The notes under the pieces were generated by a model. The model made no database searches. It worked only from the letters and a program-made list of their open reading frames with translations, and was not told the origin of the DNA. Of a DNA stretch of 64,000 nucleotides, positions 51,993 to 59,515 are shown piece after piece. The stretch covers positions 152,593-216,592 of the forward strand of contig CACSIL010000034.1 in NCBI GenBank assembly GCA_902705825.1. The letters are read 5' to 3'. The DNA comes from Halioglobus japonicus. Its GTDB lineage: Bacteria > Pseudomonadota > Gammaproteobacteria > Pseudomonadales > Halieaceae. The translations under genes were made by a program, and so were the position numbers. The first letter of the stretch is position 1. Each line of letters starts with the position of its first letter.

Positions 51993-53363
51993 ATGAGTAA
52001 GTGGGAATGTATTGTCTGTGGCCTGGTCTATGACGAAAAAGACGGTTGGCCTGACGATGGGATCGCGCCGGGTACCAAGTGGGAAGATGTGCCGGAAGAT
52101 TGGCTCTGTCCCGATTGTGGCGTGGGCAAGGAAGATTTCGAACTGCTCGAAGAGGCGCCGGTAGATGATGTGCCCCACCATGAAGAGCCTGTGGCGGATA
52201 CAGAGCATGCACCGGTGGTTATTCTTGGCACTGGCTTGGCAGGCTATGGCCTGGCCAAGGAGTTTCGCAAGCACGATGAGGAAACCCCACTGATCCTGAT
52301 CACATCCGATGACGGCCGTTCGTACTCCAAGCCGATGCTGTCTACCGGATATACCCGGGGCCAGGCGGCCGATGACCTGGCGCAGTCAGATGCGGGCAAT
52401 ATGGCCAAGCAGCTCAAGGCCAGTGTCTGGACAATGACCAAGGTAAACGAGATTGACACCGCCAAGCAGCTGATCAAGGTGGGAGACACCGATACCGCAA
52501 TTCACTACGGCAAACTGGTGATGGCGCTGGGCGCAGAGGTGATTCGTCCGCCCATCGGGGGTGATGGCCAGGAGCTTGTGTACTCCGTGAATGATCTGAT
52601 GGACTACAGCGACTTTCGCACGGCAGTTGCCAAGAATGATGTGAAAAAAGTCTGCATCATCGGTGGCGGTCTTATCGGCTGTGAGTACACCAATGATCTG
52701 ATCAATGGCGGTTTTGAGGTGGAGGTTGTCGATCCATTGGGCTACTGCCTGCCCACACTGCTGCCGGAACAAGCCGGTAAAGCGGTGCAGTCGGCGCTGG
52801 AGGCCAAGGGTGCGAAGTTCCATTTCGGGCCACTGGTAACGGCGGTCGATAAAGCCGACAAAGGCGTCACTGTGAGCCTGAATAACGGCGAGACGATCAG
52901 CGCAGACATCGTGATCTCTGCGGTGGGTGTGCGCCCGCGAACGGAGCTGGCTAAAGCCAGCGGCATAGAGACTAATCGAGGCATTGTCACTAATCGGATG
53001 CTTGAGACCAATATCCCCAACGTTTACGCGATGGGCGATTGCGCCGAAGTGAACGGCCATGTACTGGTGTATGTTGCACCGCTGATGGCCGCGGCCAAAG
53101 CCCTCGGTAAAACGCTGGCAGGTGAGCCCACGGAAGTTGTGTACCCGGCCATGCCGGTAACCATCAAGACGCCCGCTTGCCCTGTGGTAGTGGCCCCTGT
53201 GGCGCCTGGTACAGCAGGTGAGTGGACGATTGATGTCGACGGCAATAACGTCAAGGCACAATTTCGCGACAGCAGCGGTGCGCTGCTGGGCTTTGCCCTC
53301 ACGGGTGAGGCGACCAAAGAGAAACTGGCGCTGCAAAAAGAGCTGCCGGCCATCATGGCCTGA
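51993..53363 (+). CDS. Rubredoxin-rubredoxin reductase fusion protein
   Basis: A two-domain redox protein, 456 residues. The N-terminal rubredoxin domain (about 1-50) has the four iron-binding cysteines at 6, 9, 39 and 42 (CIVCG, CPDCG). An acidic linker follows (about 51-72), then an FAD-dependent NAD(P)H reductase (GTGLAGYG near 79-86, a second dinucleotide fold at [12 protein letters not shown], and the FAD-binding GDCAEVNGH). In separate form this pair passes electrons from NADH to alkane hydroxylase AlkB or to oxygen-detoxifying enzymes. No alkB is in the window, so the partner is unknown. The ATG at 51993 directly precedes the rubredoxin domain. Confidence 0.93.
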   Translation: MSKWECIVCGLVYDEKDGWPDDGIAPGTKWEDVPEDWLCPDCGVGKEDFELLEEAPVDDVPHHEEPVADTEHAPVVILGTGLAGYGLAKEFRKHDEETPLILITSDDGRSYSKPMLSTGYTRGQAADDLAQSDAGNMAKQLKASVWTMTKVNEIDTAKQLIKVGDTDTAIHYGKLVMALGAEVIRPPIGGDGQELVYSVNDLMDYSDFRTAVAKNDVKKVCIIGGGLIGCEYTNDLINGGFEVEVVDPLGYCLPTLLPEQAGKAVQSALEAKGAKFHFGPLVTAVDKADKGVTVSLNNGETISADIVISAVGVRPRTELAKASGIETNRGIVTNRMLETNIPNVYAMGDCAEVNGHVLVYVAPLMAAAKALGKTLAGEPTEVVYPAMPVTIKTPACPVVVAPVAPGTAGEWTIDVDGNNVKAQFRDSSGALLGFALTGEATKEKLALQKELPAIMA

Positions 53364-53392
53364 CGCTTGCGCCCGGTTGAGCAGGCTTTCTG

Positions 53393-53941
53393 GTGACCGG
53401 GCACGTTGTAGATCACATACGGCGTTGGCTGGATGACTTTGTTGTCGGCCTGAATCTATGCCCGTTTGCGCGCCCTTTGCTGGGCGCGCCTAATCTGCGC
53501 ATCGCCTTGTGTGAGGATACCGATATCGCGGCCATGCGCCGCGCTTTTCTACTAGAGCTGGATCTGCTGCAGCGCAGTTCTGAACAGGATATCGCCACTA
53601 CCTTGTTGGCATTTCCCAATGCGCTGGAGGATTTCGAGGACTATCTGGATTTCCTTGAGGATGCGCAGGACTTGCTGCTCGATGCCGGCCTTGACGCGCT
53701 GGTGCAACTGGCCAGCTTTCACCCCGATTACCGCTTTGCCGGTGAGGCAGCGGATGCCGCTAGCCATTACAGCAATCGCGCACCTTACCCGATCATCCAT
53801 CTGCTGCGTGAAGATATGCTGACACGTGCGCTGGAGGACTTTGTCGAGCCACAGCGGATACCAGACAGGAACATCGAGACGTTGAATGCGATAGGCAGTG
53901 AAGAACTGGCACGACGCTGGCAGGCACTATTCCTTTCTTGA
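53393..53941 (+). CDS. DUF1415-family protein
   Basis: An uncharacterised 182-residue cytoplasmic protein. It contains the family-typical pattern WLDDFVVGLNLCPFARP (about 12-28) and SNRAPYPIIHLLREDML (about 126-142). The many acidic and Leu residues between suggest a helical domain. The start is GTG. It follows the rubredoxin-reductase gene by 29 bp on the same strand and could be cotranscribed. The function of the family is not known, and no catalytic motif was recognised. Confidence 0.85.
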   Translation: MTGHVVDHIRRWLDDFVVGLNLCPFARPLLGAPNLRIALCEDTDIAAMRRAFLLELDLLQRSSEQDIATTLLAFPNALEDFEDYLDFLEDAQDLLLDAGLDALVQLASFHPDYRFAGEAADAASHYSNRAPYPIIHLLREDMLTRALEDFVEPQRIPDRNIETLNAIGSEELARRWQALFLS

Positions 53942-54036
53942 GGTTTTATCCGGCTTTTGTGACGCGCTGACAGTGTTAATACCGGGCCTGACAGATCAAG
54001 TCGTGCGCAAGCCAACTCAATATGGAGGCAAAAGAA

Positions 54037-54056
54037 AGCCCACTCTGTGGTGGGCT
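54037..54056 (-). terminator. Rho-independent terminator of the VWA/PEP-CTERM gene
   Basis: On the minus strand AGCCCAC and GTGGGCT form a 7-bp stem with a 6-nt loop, followed by TTTCTTTT. It lies 24 bp after the stop of the VWA gene. Confidence 0.75.
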
Positions 54057-54079
54057 ATAAGGTATCGTGATGCTTGCTG

Positions 54080-54901
54080 CTACGAGCGCTGTTTGCGCCG
54101 CGATGTCCAGCCAAGACCTGCGAGACCCAGGCCAAACAGGAGGACTGTTGAGGGAAGAGGGACTTGCGGAACAATTTCTCTCTCAATTTTGCTGGCAATC
54201 GCATCAGAAAAGTCATCAAAGTTGGAAGCCACTTGCTGGAAGGAACCCGTGCCGCCAATGACGTTTGTCGAACCATAGTCAAGTGGGTTGATATTACAAG
54301 AGGCATCCAGACAGAAGAACTTCCTGCTGGAGGGCTGTGCTTCATCCTCAATCCAAAGCGCATTGACCCTGTCCACGCCGGAGTTAAGCAGGAAATCGCG
54401 CGCAGTCTGAACAGCGGCGCAGTTCGCGGTGCTGCTGCAGGCAATGCTATCTGCTCCGTCGCCCGACACGTCTACCACGACATTGCTGCCCTCGTAGCCG
54501 TTGTTTGCGATCTCGTTTGCACCGAAGTTCATTGCGTTCGCCATCCCGGTACCGTTGCCAACGTTGTTTGGCCTTGCCGCTGCGGCAATCAGGTCGGCAA
54601 AAGCGTTGGAGCTCGCTGAGTCAGTCAGTGTTGTCCAACCAACCGCTGTTTGCGCCGACTCCGACCAATACGCCAGTGACACAGCGATACCACCAACACT
54701 TTCAATCGCGTTGATCACATTGGCATTTCTGAACGCAGCTTCGTAGCCATCACGCTGCAAGTTAAAATCGGTCGTATCCAGACTGCCCGATACATCAGCC
54801 AGCAGCATCAGTTCTGTCGCAATCGGAATGGCCTGTACCTGAACGCTGCCGGTTACTATTATCCCGGCTGCGGCGCCGAGTAGGGTTCTACGAATATTCA
54901 T
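54080..54901 (-). CDS. VWA-domain protein with PEP-CTERM sorting signal (DUF1194-like)
   Basis: A 273-residue exported protein. An N-terminal signal peptide covers about residues 1-24. A von Willebrand factor A domain follows, with the metal-ion motif DVSGS at 36-40 (LMLLADVSGSLD), TGMANAMNFGA and VVDVSGDGAD. The C-terminus is a PEP-CTERM tail: VPLPST, a hydrophobic stretch (VLLFGLGLAGLG), then WTSRRKQRS. Such tails are cut by exosortase and direct export through the polysaccharide-linked surface pathway. The frame extends 144 bp upstream, but the ATG at 54901 has GAAGGTGAAG just before it. A sigma-54-type promoter lies 150 bp upstream. Confidence 0.9.
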   Translation of the reverse strand: MNIRRTLLGAAAGIIVTGSVQVQAIPIATELMLLADVSGSLDTTDFNLQRDGYEAAFRNANVINAIESVGGIAVSLAYWSESAQTAVGWTTLTDSASSNAFADLIAAAARPNNVGNGTGMANAMNFGANEIANNGYEGSNVVVDVSGDGADSIACSSTANCAAVQTARDFLLNSGVDRVNALWIEDEAQPSSRKFFCLDASCNINPLDYGSTNVIGGTGSFQQVASNFDDFSDAIASKIEREIVPQVPLPSTVLLFGLGLAGLGWTSRRKQRS

Positions 54902-54970
54902 TTCTTCACCTTCCGTAGTACGGCCCAACTGCGGGCACGTTGAGTGGGTTATCAATACGCCCTGATCTCT

Positions 54971-54991
54971 CCAAGGGGGGATGTACCTTGG
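54971..54991. repeat. Short inverted repeat in the VWA gene leader
   Basis: CCAAGG (54971-54976) and CCTTGG (54986-54991) are 9 bp apart, inside the expected untranslated leader between the sigma-54-type promoter and the start codon. It could be an mRNA hairpin or a protein-binding site. Confidence 0.4.
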
Positions 54992-55050
54992 CGGAGCGTG
55001 CAAAACAGGATTTATCTCCCCATTTTGGCCTGATATAAGCAACAATCATA

Positions 55051-55066
55051 AGCAAAAACTATGCCA
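55051..55066 (-). promoter_or_regulatory. Sigma-54 (RpoN) type promoter of the VWA/PEP-CTERM gene
   Basis: On the minus strand the 16 bases are TGGCATAGTTTTTGCT. The -24 element TGGCA, five intervening bases, and the -12 element TTGCT match TGGCAC-N5-TTGCW except for one base, and the GG-to-GC spacing is the required 10. Transcription would start near 55040, giving a leader of about 140 bases. PEP-CTERM genes in several bacteria are known to be under RpoN with the PrsK/PrsR two-component system. Confidence 0.7.
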
Positions 55067-55117
55067 CCCTTATAAAATCAATGACTTAAAGGTGAGCTGG
55101 CCCACAAAAATGATAGA

Positions 55118-55138
55118 AGTGTAAAGTTTCCTGACACT
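55118..55138. promoter_or_regulatory. Possible upstream activator site for the sigma-54 promoter
   Basis: AGTGT (55118-55122) and ACACT (55134-55138) form an imperfectly extended inverted repeat centred about 65 bp upstream of the sigma-54-type promoter, in the range where enhancer-binding proteins attach. Short arms make this weak evidence. Confidence 0.3.
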
Positions 55139-55190
55139 GGTATATATCCAGATAGGAGTGATCAGTACCCGCTGCTATACGAAGTTGGAA

Positions 55191-57257
55191 TTAGACCTTT
55201 GCAAATTGCTGCCCTGTGCCGGTCCAGCGTTGAATCAACGGGTCGGCCAGCTCAGGATGAGACTCTCGAATGTTCTCTGAGATTACCTGCACCTCATCCA
55301 GCAAATAATCGTGCGCGGGCAATTCAGCAATGCGAAATTCCATTAACCCTGTCTGGCGCGTACCGAGGACTTCACCGGGCCCTCGCAACTCAAGGTCTTT
55401 CTCCGCGATATAGAAGCCGTCTGAACTCTCCCGTAACACCGAAAGCCGCTGCTTGCCATTGGCTGACAACGGCGTCTGGTAGAGCAGCACACAGTGGCTG
55501 GCCTGCGCGCCACGGCCGACCCTGCCGCGCAATTGATGTAATTGCGCTAGGCCAAGGCGTTCCGGGTTCTCTACGATCATCAGGCTGGCATTGGGTACAT
55601 CTACACCGACTTCAATGACGGTGGTGGCCACCAGCAACGACAGCTTACCGGCCTTGAATGCCGTCATCACCGCTTCTTTTTCCGCCGGTTTCAGTCGCCC
55701 GTGCACCAAGCCTATCGCCAGCTCCGGCAGGGCGAGACGCAGTTCTTCGGCGGTAGCCTCTGCCGCCTGTGCCTGCAGTGTGTCATTTTCCTCGATTAGT
55801 GTGCACACCCAATAGGCCTGGCGTCCTTCGCTGCAAGCTGCCGCGACTCTGGCGACGACTTCCTGTCGGCGGCTGTTGTCAATCAGAACGGTGGTCACCG
55901 CTGTTCTTCCCGGTGGCAGCTCGTCGATCACCGAACAGTCAAGGTCTGCGTAGGCCACCATAGACAACGTGCGCGGGATGGGCGTCGCTGTCATTACCAA
56001 CTGGTGAGCCCGGCCGAGCCCCGGCGCGGTTTTGCGTGTCAGGTTCAGCCGTTGATGGACACCGAAGCGGTGTTGTTCATCGACTATCACCAGTCCGAGG
56101 CGCGCAAACGCTACTTCGTCCTGGAACAGCGCGTGGGTACCGATGATCAGGCTGGCCTCTGCGCTCGCCATACGCGCCAGCGCACTGGCCCGCTTGCTCC
56201 CTTTGGAGCGTCCACTCAACCACTCCATGGTGATACCCATGGGTTCAAACCATTGAGAAAAGGTGCGCCAGTGTTGTTCTGCCAGAATCTCTGTCGGCGC
56301 CATAAGTGCGACCTGAAAGCCATTGCCAATGGCCTGCAGGGCCGCACCCGCGGCCACCAGGGTTTTGCCAGAGCCCACATCACCCTGCACCAGCCGCAGC
56401 ATGGGATAAGGCCTGGCGAGGTCAGCTGCAATTTCACTCAAAACTCTCGATTGGGCCCGTGTGGGGGCAAATGGCAGGCTGTTGAGAAACGTGCTGAGCA
56501 GTTTTGCGTCGGGCATCAACGGTGGTGCGCCTTCACATTGCTGCTTTTCGCGCAGACGATGCAGCGACAGGTTGTGTGCCACCAGTTCCTCCAGTGCCAA
56601 TCGCAGCTGCGCTGGATGCCGGCCTTCGCGCAGTAACGCCAGAGACGCATCCGGCGGTGGCGCGTGCAAAAATTGCAGTGCCCTGGCCAACTCATAGGGG
56701 ACCTCGCTGATGGGCGGCAACAGTTCTTTTACCGGTTCACGGCGAAGCTGTAGCAGGGCCTGTTCGCACAGCTTGCGCCACTGATTTTGTCCGATCCCCG
56801 CCGTTGTCGGATAAATGGGGGTCAGGGCTTCAGCCACGGGTGTATTTTCGCCCTGCACCTGCTGGTATTCAGGGTGGTACATTTCCAGCCCACTACTGCC
56901 GCGGCGCACCTGTCCGAAACAGCGCAGGCGTGTCCCGGGCTGCAAATGACTCTTCTGGGCAGCGGAGAAATGGAAGAAGCGCAGGGTGAGAGTGCCGCTG
57001 CCATCCTGGATACGGGCGACCAGGCTGCGCCGCCGCCCGAACACCACATCGGCAGCGCGCACCTCGCCTTCGATGACCACATCTGCGCCCTCTGTAGCGG
57101 CTGCAATCGGCGTCACCCGCGTGCGGTCCTGGTAGCGCAGCGGTAGATGGAATAATAAATCCTCTACACAATGCACGCCGTAGTCGGCCAGTTTAGCGGC
57201 CAGCTTGGGCCCTACCCCGCGCAGCTCGCGCACTGAAAGATTGGCAATGCCGGGCAT
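55191..57257 (-). CDS. recG: ATP-dependent DNA helicase RecG
   Basis: Branch-migrating helicase that reverses stalled replication forks. The 688-residue product has the N-terminal wedge/OB domain (about 10-170), Walker A QGDVGSGKT (about 292-300), motif II DEQHRFGVHQR, motif III VMTATPIPRTL, and motif VI QLRGRVGRG (about 575). The length is as in E. coli (693). It lies 5 bp downstream of oxyR on the same strand, an arrangement known as the oxyR-recG operon in Pseudomonas, so induction by oxidative stress is plausible. Confidence 0.98.
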   Translation of the reverse strand: MPGIANLSVRELRGVGPKLAAKLADYGVHCVEDLLFHLPLRYQDRTRVTPIAAATEGADVVIEGEVRAADVVFGRRRSLVARIQDGSGTLTLRFFHFSAAQKSHLQPGTRLRCFGQVRRGSSGLEMYHPEYQQVQGENTPVAEALTPIYPTTAGIGQNQWRKLCEQALLQLRREPVKELLPPISEVPYELARALQFLHAPPPDASLALLREGRHPAQLRLALEELVAHNLSLHRLREKQQCEGAPPLMPDAKLLSTFLNSLPFAPTRAQSRVLSEIAADLARPYPMLRLVQGDVGSGKTLVAAGAALQAIGNGFQVALMAPTEILAEQHWRTFSQWFEPMGITMEWLSGRSKGSKRASALARMASAEASLIIGTHALFQDEVAFARLGLVIVDEQHRFGVHQRLNLTRKTAPGLGRAHQLVMTATPIPRTLSMVAYADLDCSVIDELPPGRTAVTTVLIDNSRRQEVVARVAAACSEGRQAYWVCTLIEENDTLQAQAAEATAEELRLALPELAIGLVHGRLKPAEKEAVMTAFKAGKLSLLVATTVIEVGVDVPNASLMIVENPERLGLAQLHQLRGRVGRGAQASHCVLLYQTPLSANGKQRLSVLRESSDGFYIAEKDLELRGPGEVLGTRQTGLMEFRIAELPAHDYLLDEVQVISENIRESHPELADPLIQRWTGTGQQFAKV

Positions 57258-57262
57258 AAAAC

Positions 57263-58165
57263 TCAGGCGGGGCGCAGGGCGTCAATGAGGATATCGATAG
57301 CTTCGGTGCGCGGATAGCTGACACGCCATGCTATTGCGATAGAGCGTTTGGGCGCCGGGTCGATAAACGGGCGCACCGCGAGCGTGCGCTCGCCATAGGT
57401 AGCCTCTTTGGCCGCTGACTCTGGCAGCACAGTGATGCCCAGGCCGCTGGCCACCATGTGCTTGAGTGTTTCCAGTGAGCTTCCTTCGATCACCGTATCG
57501 CCCTTTGCTGACTTCTCCCGAATGGCCTGCTGTAAGCCGGGACAGGCCTCAAGCACCTGATCGCGGAAACAGTGGCCCTCACCCATCAGCAATACGCGCT
57601 GCTCGGCCAATGCACTGGTATCGATATGCGACTCTGATGCGAGCTTGTGATCCTGCGGTAACAGCACCACGAAGGGTTCATCAAACAGCGCGCGTGTAAC
57701 GACTTCTGTTTCGGTAAACGGCAGCGCCACGAAGATCGCATCCAGTTCACCGCTGCTCAACTTGCCGCGCAGGTTGGCCGTGTAGTTTTCCTCGATAAAC
57801 AGTGGCATTTGCGGTGCCAGTTGTTGCAGGTGGCTTATCAAGCGGGGAAACAGATAGGGCCCTACGGTGTAAATTGCGCCCACGCTGAGCATGCTGCCCA
57901 GAGGGTCCTTGCCCTGCTCAGCCAGCTGCCGCAGGTTCTGGGCTTCTTGAAGTACGGTGCGAGCCTGCTCCACAATGCGTATCCCAGTGGGTGTGCTGGC
58001 TACTTTGTGATGGGCGCGCTCAAACAGGCTGACCCCCAGTTCGTCCTCCAGCTTTTTGATCGCGATGCTGAGAGTTGGCTGACTGACATTGCACAGCTCG
58101 GCCGCTTTTCGAAAGTGGCCCGTTTCTGACAGCGCCACAAGATAGCGGAGTTCTGTTAGTGTCAT
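57263..58165 (-). CDS. oxyR: Hydrogen peroxide-sensing LysR regulator OxyR
   Basis: LysR-type activator of the peroxide response. The 300-residue product has the N-terminal winged HTH (FRKAAELCNVSQPTLSIAIKKLE, in two parts: RKAAELCNVS and QPTLSIAIKKL). The regulatory domain contains the two redox cysteines Cys199 (GHCFRDQ) and Cys208 (EACPG), at the same positions and spacing as in E. coli OxyR, where they form the disulfide on oxidation. This is the key evidence for OxyR rather than another LysR protein. It is transcribed with recG and divergent from an epimerase-like gene across 40 bp. Confidence 0.95.
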   Translation of the reverse strand: MTLTELRYLVALSETGHFRKAAELCNVSQPTLSIAIKKLEDELGVSLFERAHHKVASTPTGIRIVEQARTVLQEAQNLRQLAEQGKDPLGSMLSVGAIYTVGPYLFPRLISHLQQLAPQMPLFIEENYTANLRGKLSSGELDAIFVALPFTETEVVTRALFDEPFVVLLPQDHKLASESHIDTSALAEQRVLLMGEGHCFRDQVLEACPGLQQAIREKSAKGDTVIEGSSLETLKHMVASGLGITVLPESAAKEATYGERTLAVRPFIDPAPKRSIAIAWRVSYPRTEAIDILIDALRPA

Positions 58166-58205
58166 AGTGTTTCGGTCCTGACATAGTCAGCCCCTAGTGT
58201 AACCA

Positions 58206-59087
58206 GTGAGTGATGAGTTTATGAAGAACAGTTCTGTCCTAATTGTCGGTTGCGGTGACCTTGGCACCCGTGTGGGCACATTGCTTGTTAAGCGAGGTTG
58301 CGCAGTGACAGGCGTCAGGCGCAATATCGCGAAACTGCCCGCCGATTTTACGGGCTATGCGGCAGACTATACACAGCCGGGCAGCCTGGATTTCGCCGCA
58401 CAGTACAAGCCGGATTATGTGCTGGCAATCTTCAACCCTGCCGATCGTTCAGAAGCGGGATACAAAGCCGGTTTTCAATCGGCCATGAGCCATCTGTTGT
58501 CCGGGCTTGGTGATCATCGGCCGCGGCGTATCCTGATGACCAGCAGCACCCGTGTTTTCGCCGAGACGCAGGGTGGCTGGGTCGATGAGAGCAGCGAGCT
58601 GACAACGAAAGATCCCTGGGCACTGCAGATCATCGCGGCAGAGCAATTGCTGTTGAACTCAGGACACGCCGCCTGCGTAGTGCGTCTTGCGGGTGTATAC
58701 GGTATTCCCGGAGGGCGACTACTGTCGCGAATTCGCCGCGGTGAGCTGTGCCCATCAGAACCGGTCAGTTATACCAACCGCATCCACCGCGAAGATTGCG
58801 CGGGCTTCCTCATGCACTTACTGGAGCTGGCCGACGCTGGCGATAGACTTGAACCTGTCTACATCGGCGTGGACGATTTACCGGCGCCGCGTTACGAGGT
58901 GGAAACCTGGCTGGCAGCCCAGATGGGCTTGGAGTTTGATACAGACCGTTATAATGCGCTTACAGCTGACCCGACCCGGCACAATTCGGCGGGCCACAAG
59001 CGGTGTAGCAATAACGCATTGCACGCCAGCGGCTATCAGTTGATTTTTGCAGATTACCCCAGAGGCTACGCAGACCTGCTCAGCTGA
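58206..59087 (+). CDS. NAD(P)-binding epimerase-like (YeeZ-type) protein
   Basis: A 293-residue Rossmann-fold protein of the extended SDR group. The dinucleotide motif GCGDLGTRVG (about 15-24) has GxGxxG-type spacing. TSSTRVFAETQGGWVDE contains the conserved Ser and VF/Y context, but the YxxxK of classical epimerases is not clear; PWALQIIAAEQ aligns with it. RLAGVYGIPGGRLL is typical of the YeeZ/YbjT-like group. The start may be GTG at 58206 or the ATG 15 bp later. Substrate unknown. It is divergent from oxyR; regulation by OxyR is possible but not shown. Confidence 0.82.
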   Translation: MSDEFMKNSSVLIVGCGDLGTRVGTLLVKRGCAVTGVRRNIAKLPADFTGYAADYTQPGSLDFAAQYKPDYVLAIFNPADRSEAGYKAGFQSAMSHLLSGLGDHRPRRILMTSSTRVFAETQGGWVDESSELTTKDPWALQIIAAEQLLLNSGHAACVVRLAGVYGIPGGRLLSRIRRGELCPSEPVSYTNRIHREDCAGFLMHLLELADAGDRLEPVYIGVDDLPAPRYEVETWLAAQMGLEFDTDRYNALTADPTRHNSAGHKRCSNNALHASGYQLIFADYPRGYADLLS

Positions 59088-59115
59088 TGCTGGCACGGTG
59101 GCTGCCCGATAAGTG

Positions 59116-59499
59116 TTAGAGCGCGAGAATAGCCTCTATCTCAATCTGCGCGCCTTTAGGTAGAGCGGCAACCTGCACGCAGGCGCGAGCGGGAAATGGC
59201 GCTTCCAGAAATTGCGCCATGACCTCGTTGACTGCGCCGAAGTGCTGCAGGTCTGTTACAGAAATATTGATTTTGACGGCGCTCTGCAAGCTGCCGCCAG
59301 CGGCTTTGGCGACAGCGCTGAGGTTTTCAAAGACCTGCGTCGTTTGCGCGGTAATGTCGCCGTCGATCAGCTCCGCTGTGCCGGGCACCAGTGGAATCTG
59401 GCCGGAGAGCCACACGGTATTGCCCACTTTGATTGCCTGAGAATAGGGCCCGATGGCGTCGGGGGCATCGGGGGTCGAGATGACGGCGCGATTACTCAA
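59116..59499 (-). CDS. ridA: RidA-family enamine/imine deaminase
   Basis: Trimeric enzyme that hydrolyses reactive enamine/imine intermediates (2-aminoacrylate) released by PLP enzymes. The 127-residue product has GPYSQAIKVGNTVWLSGQIP (about 18-37, in two parts: GPYSQAIKVG and NTVWLSGQIP), and PARACVQVAALPKGAQIEIEAIL with the conserved active-site Arg in the PARACV motif. The frame is open to 59547, but the TTG at 59499 has GGAG seven bases upstream and gives MSNRAVISTPDAP, the normal RidA start. It lies 16 bp after spoT on the same strand. Confidence 0.93.
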   Translation of the reverse strand: MSNRAVISTPDAPDAIGPYSQAIKVGNTVWLSGQIPLVPGTAELIDGDITAQTTQVFENLSAVAKAAGGSLQSAVKINISVTDLQHFGAVNEVMAQFLEAPFPARACVQVAALPKGAQIEIEAILAL

Positions 59500-59515
59500 A
59501 AGGGTTCTCCAATAT

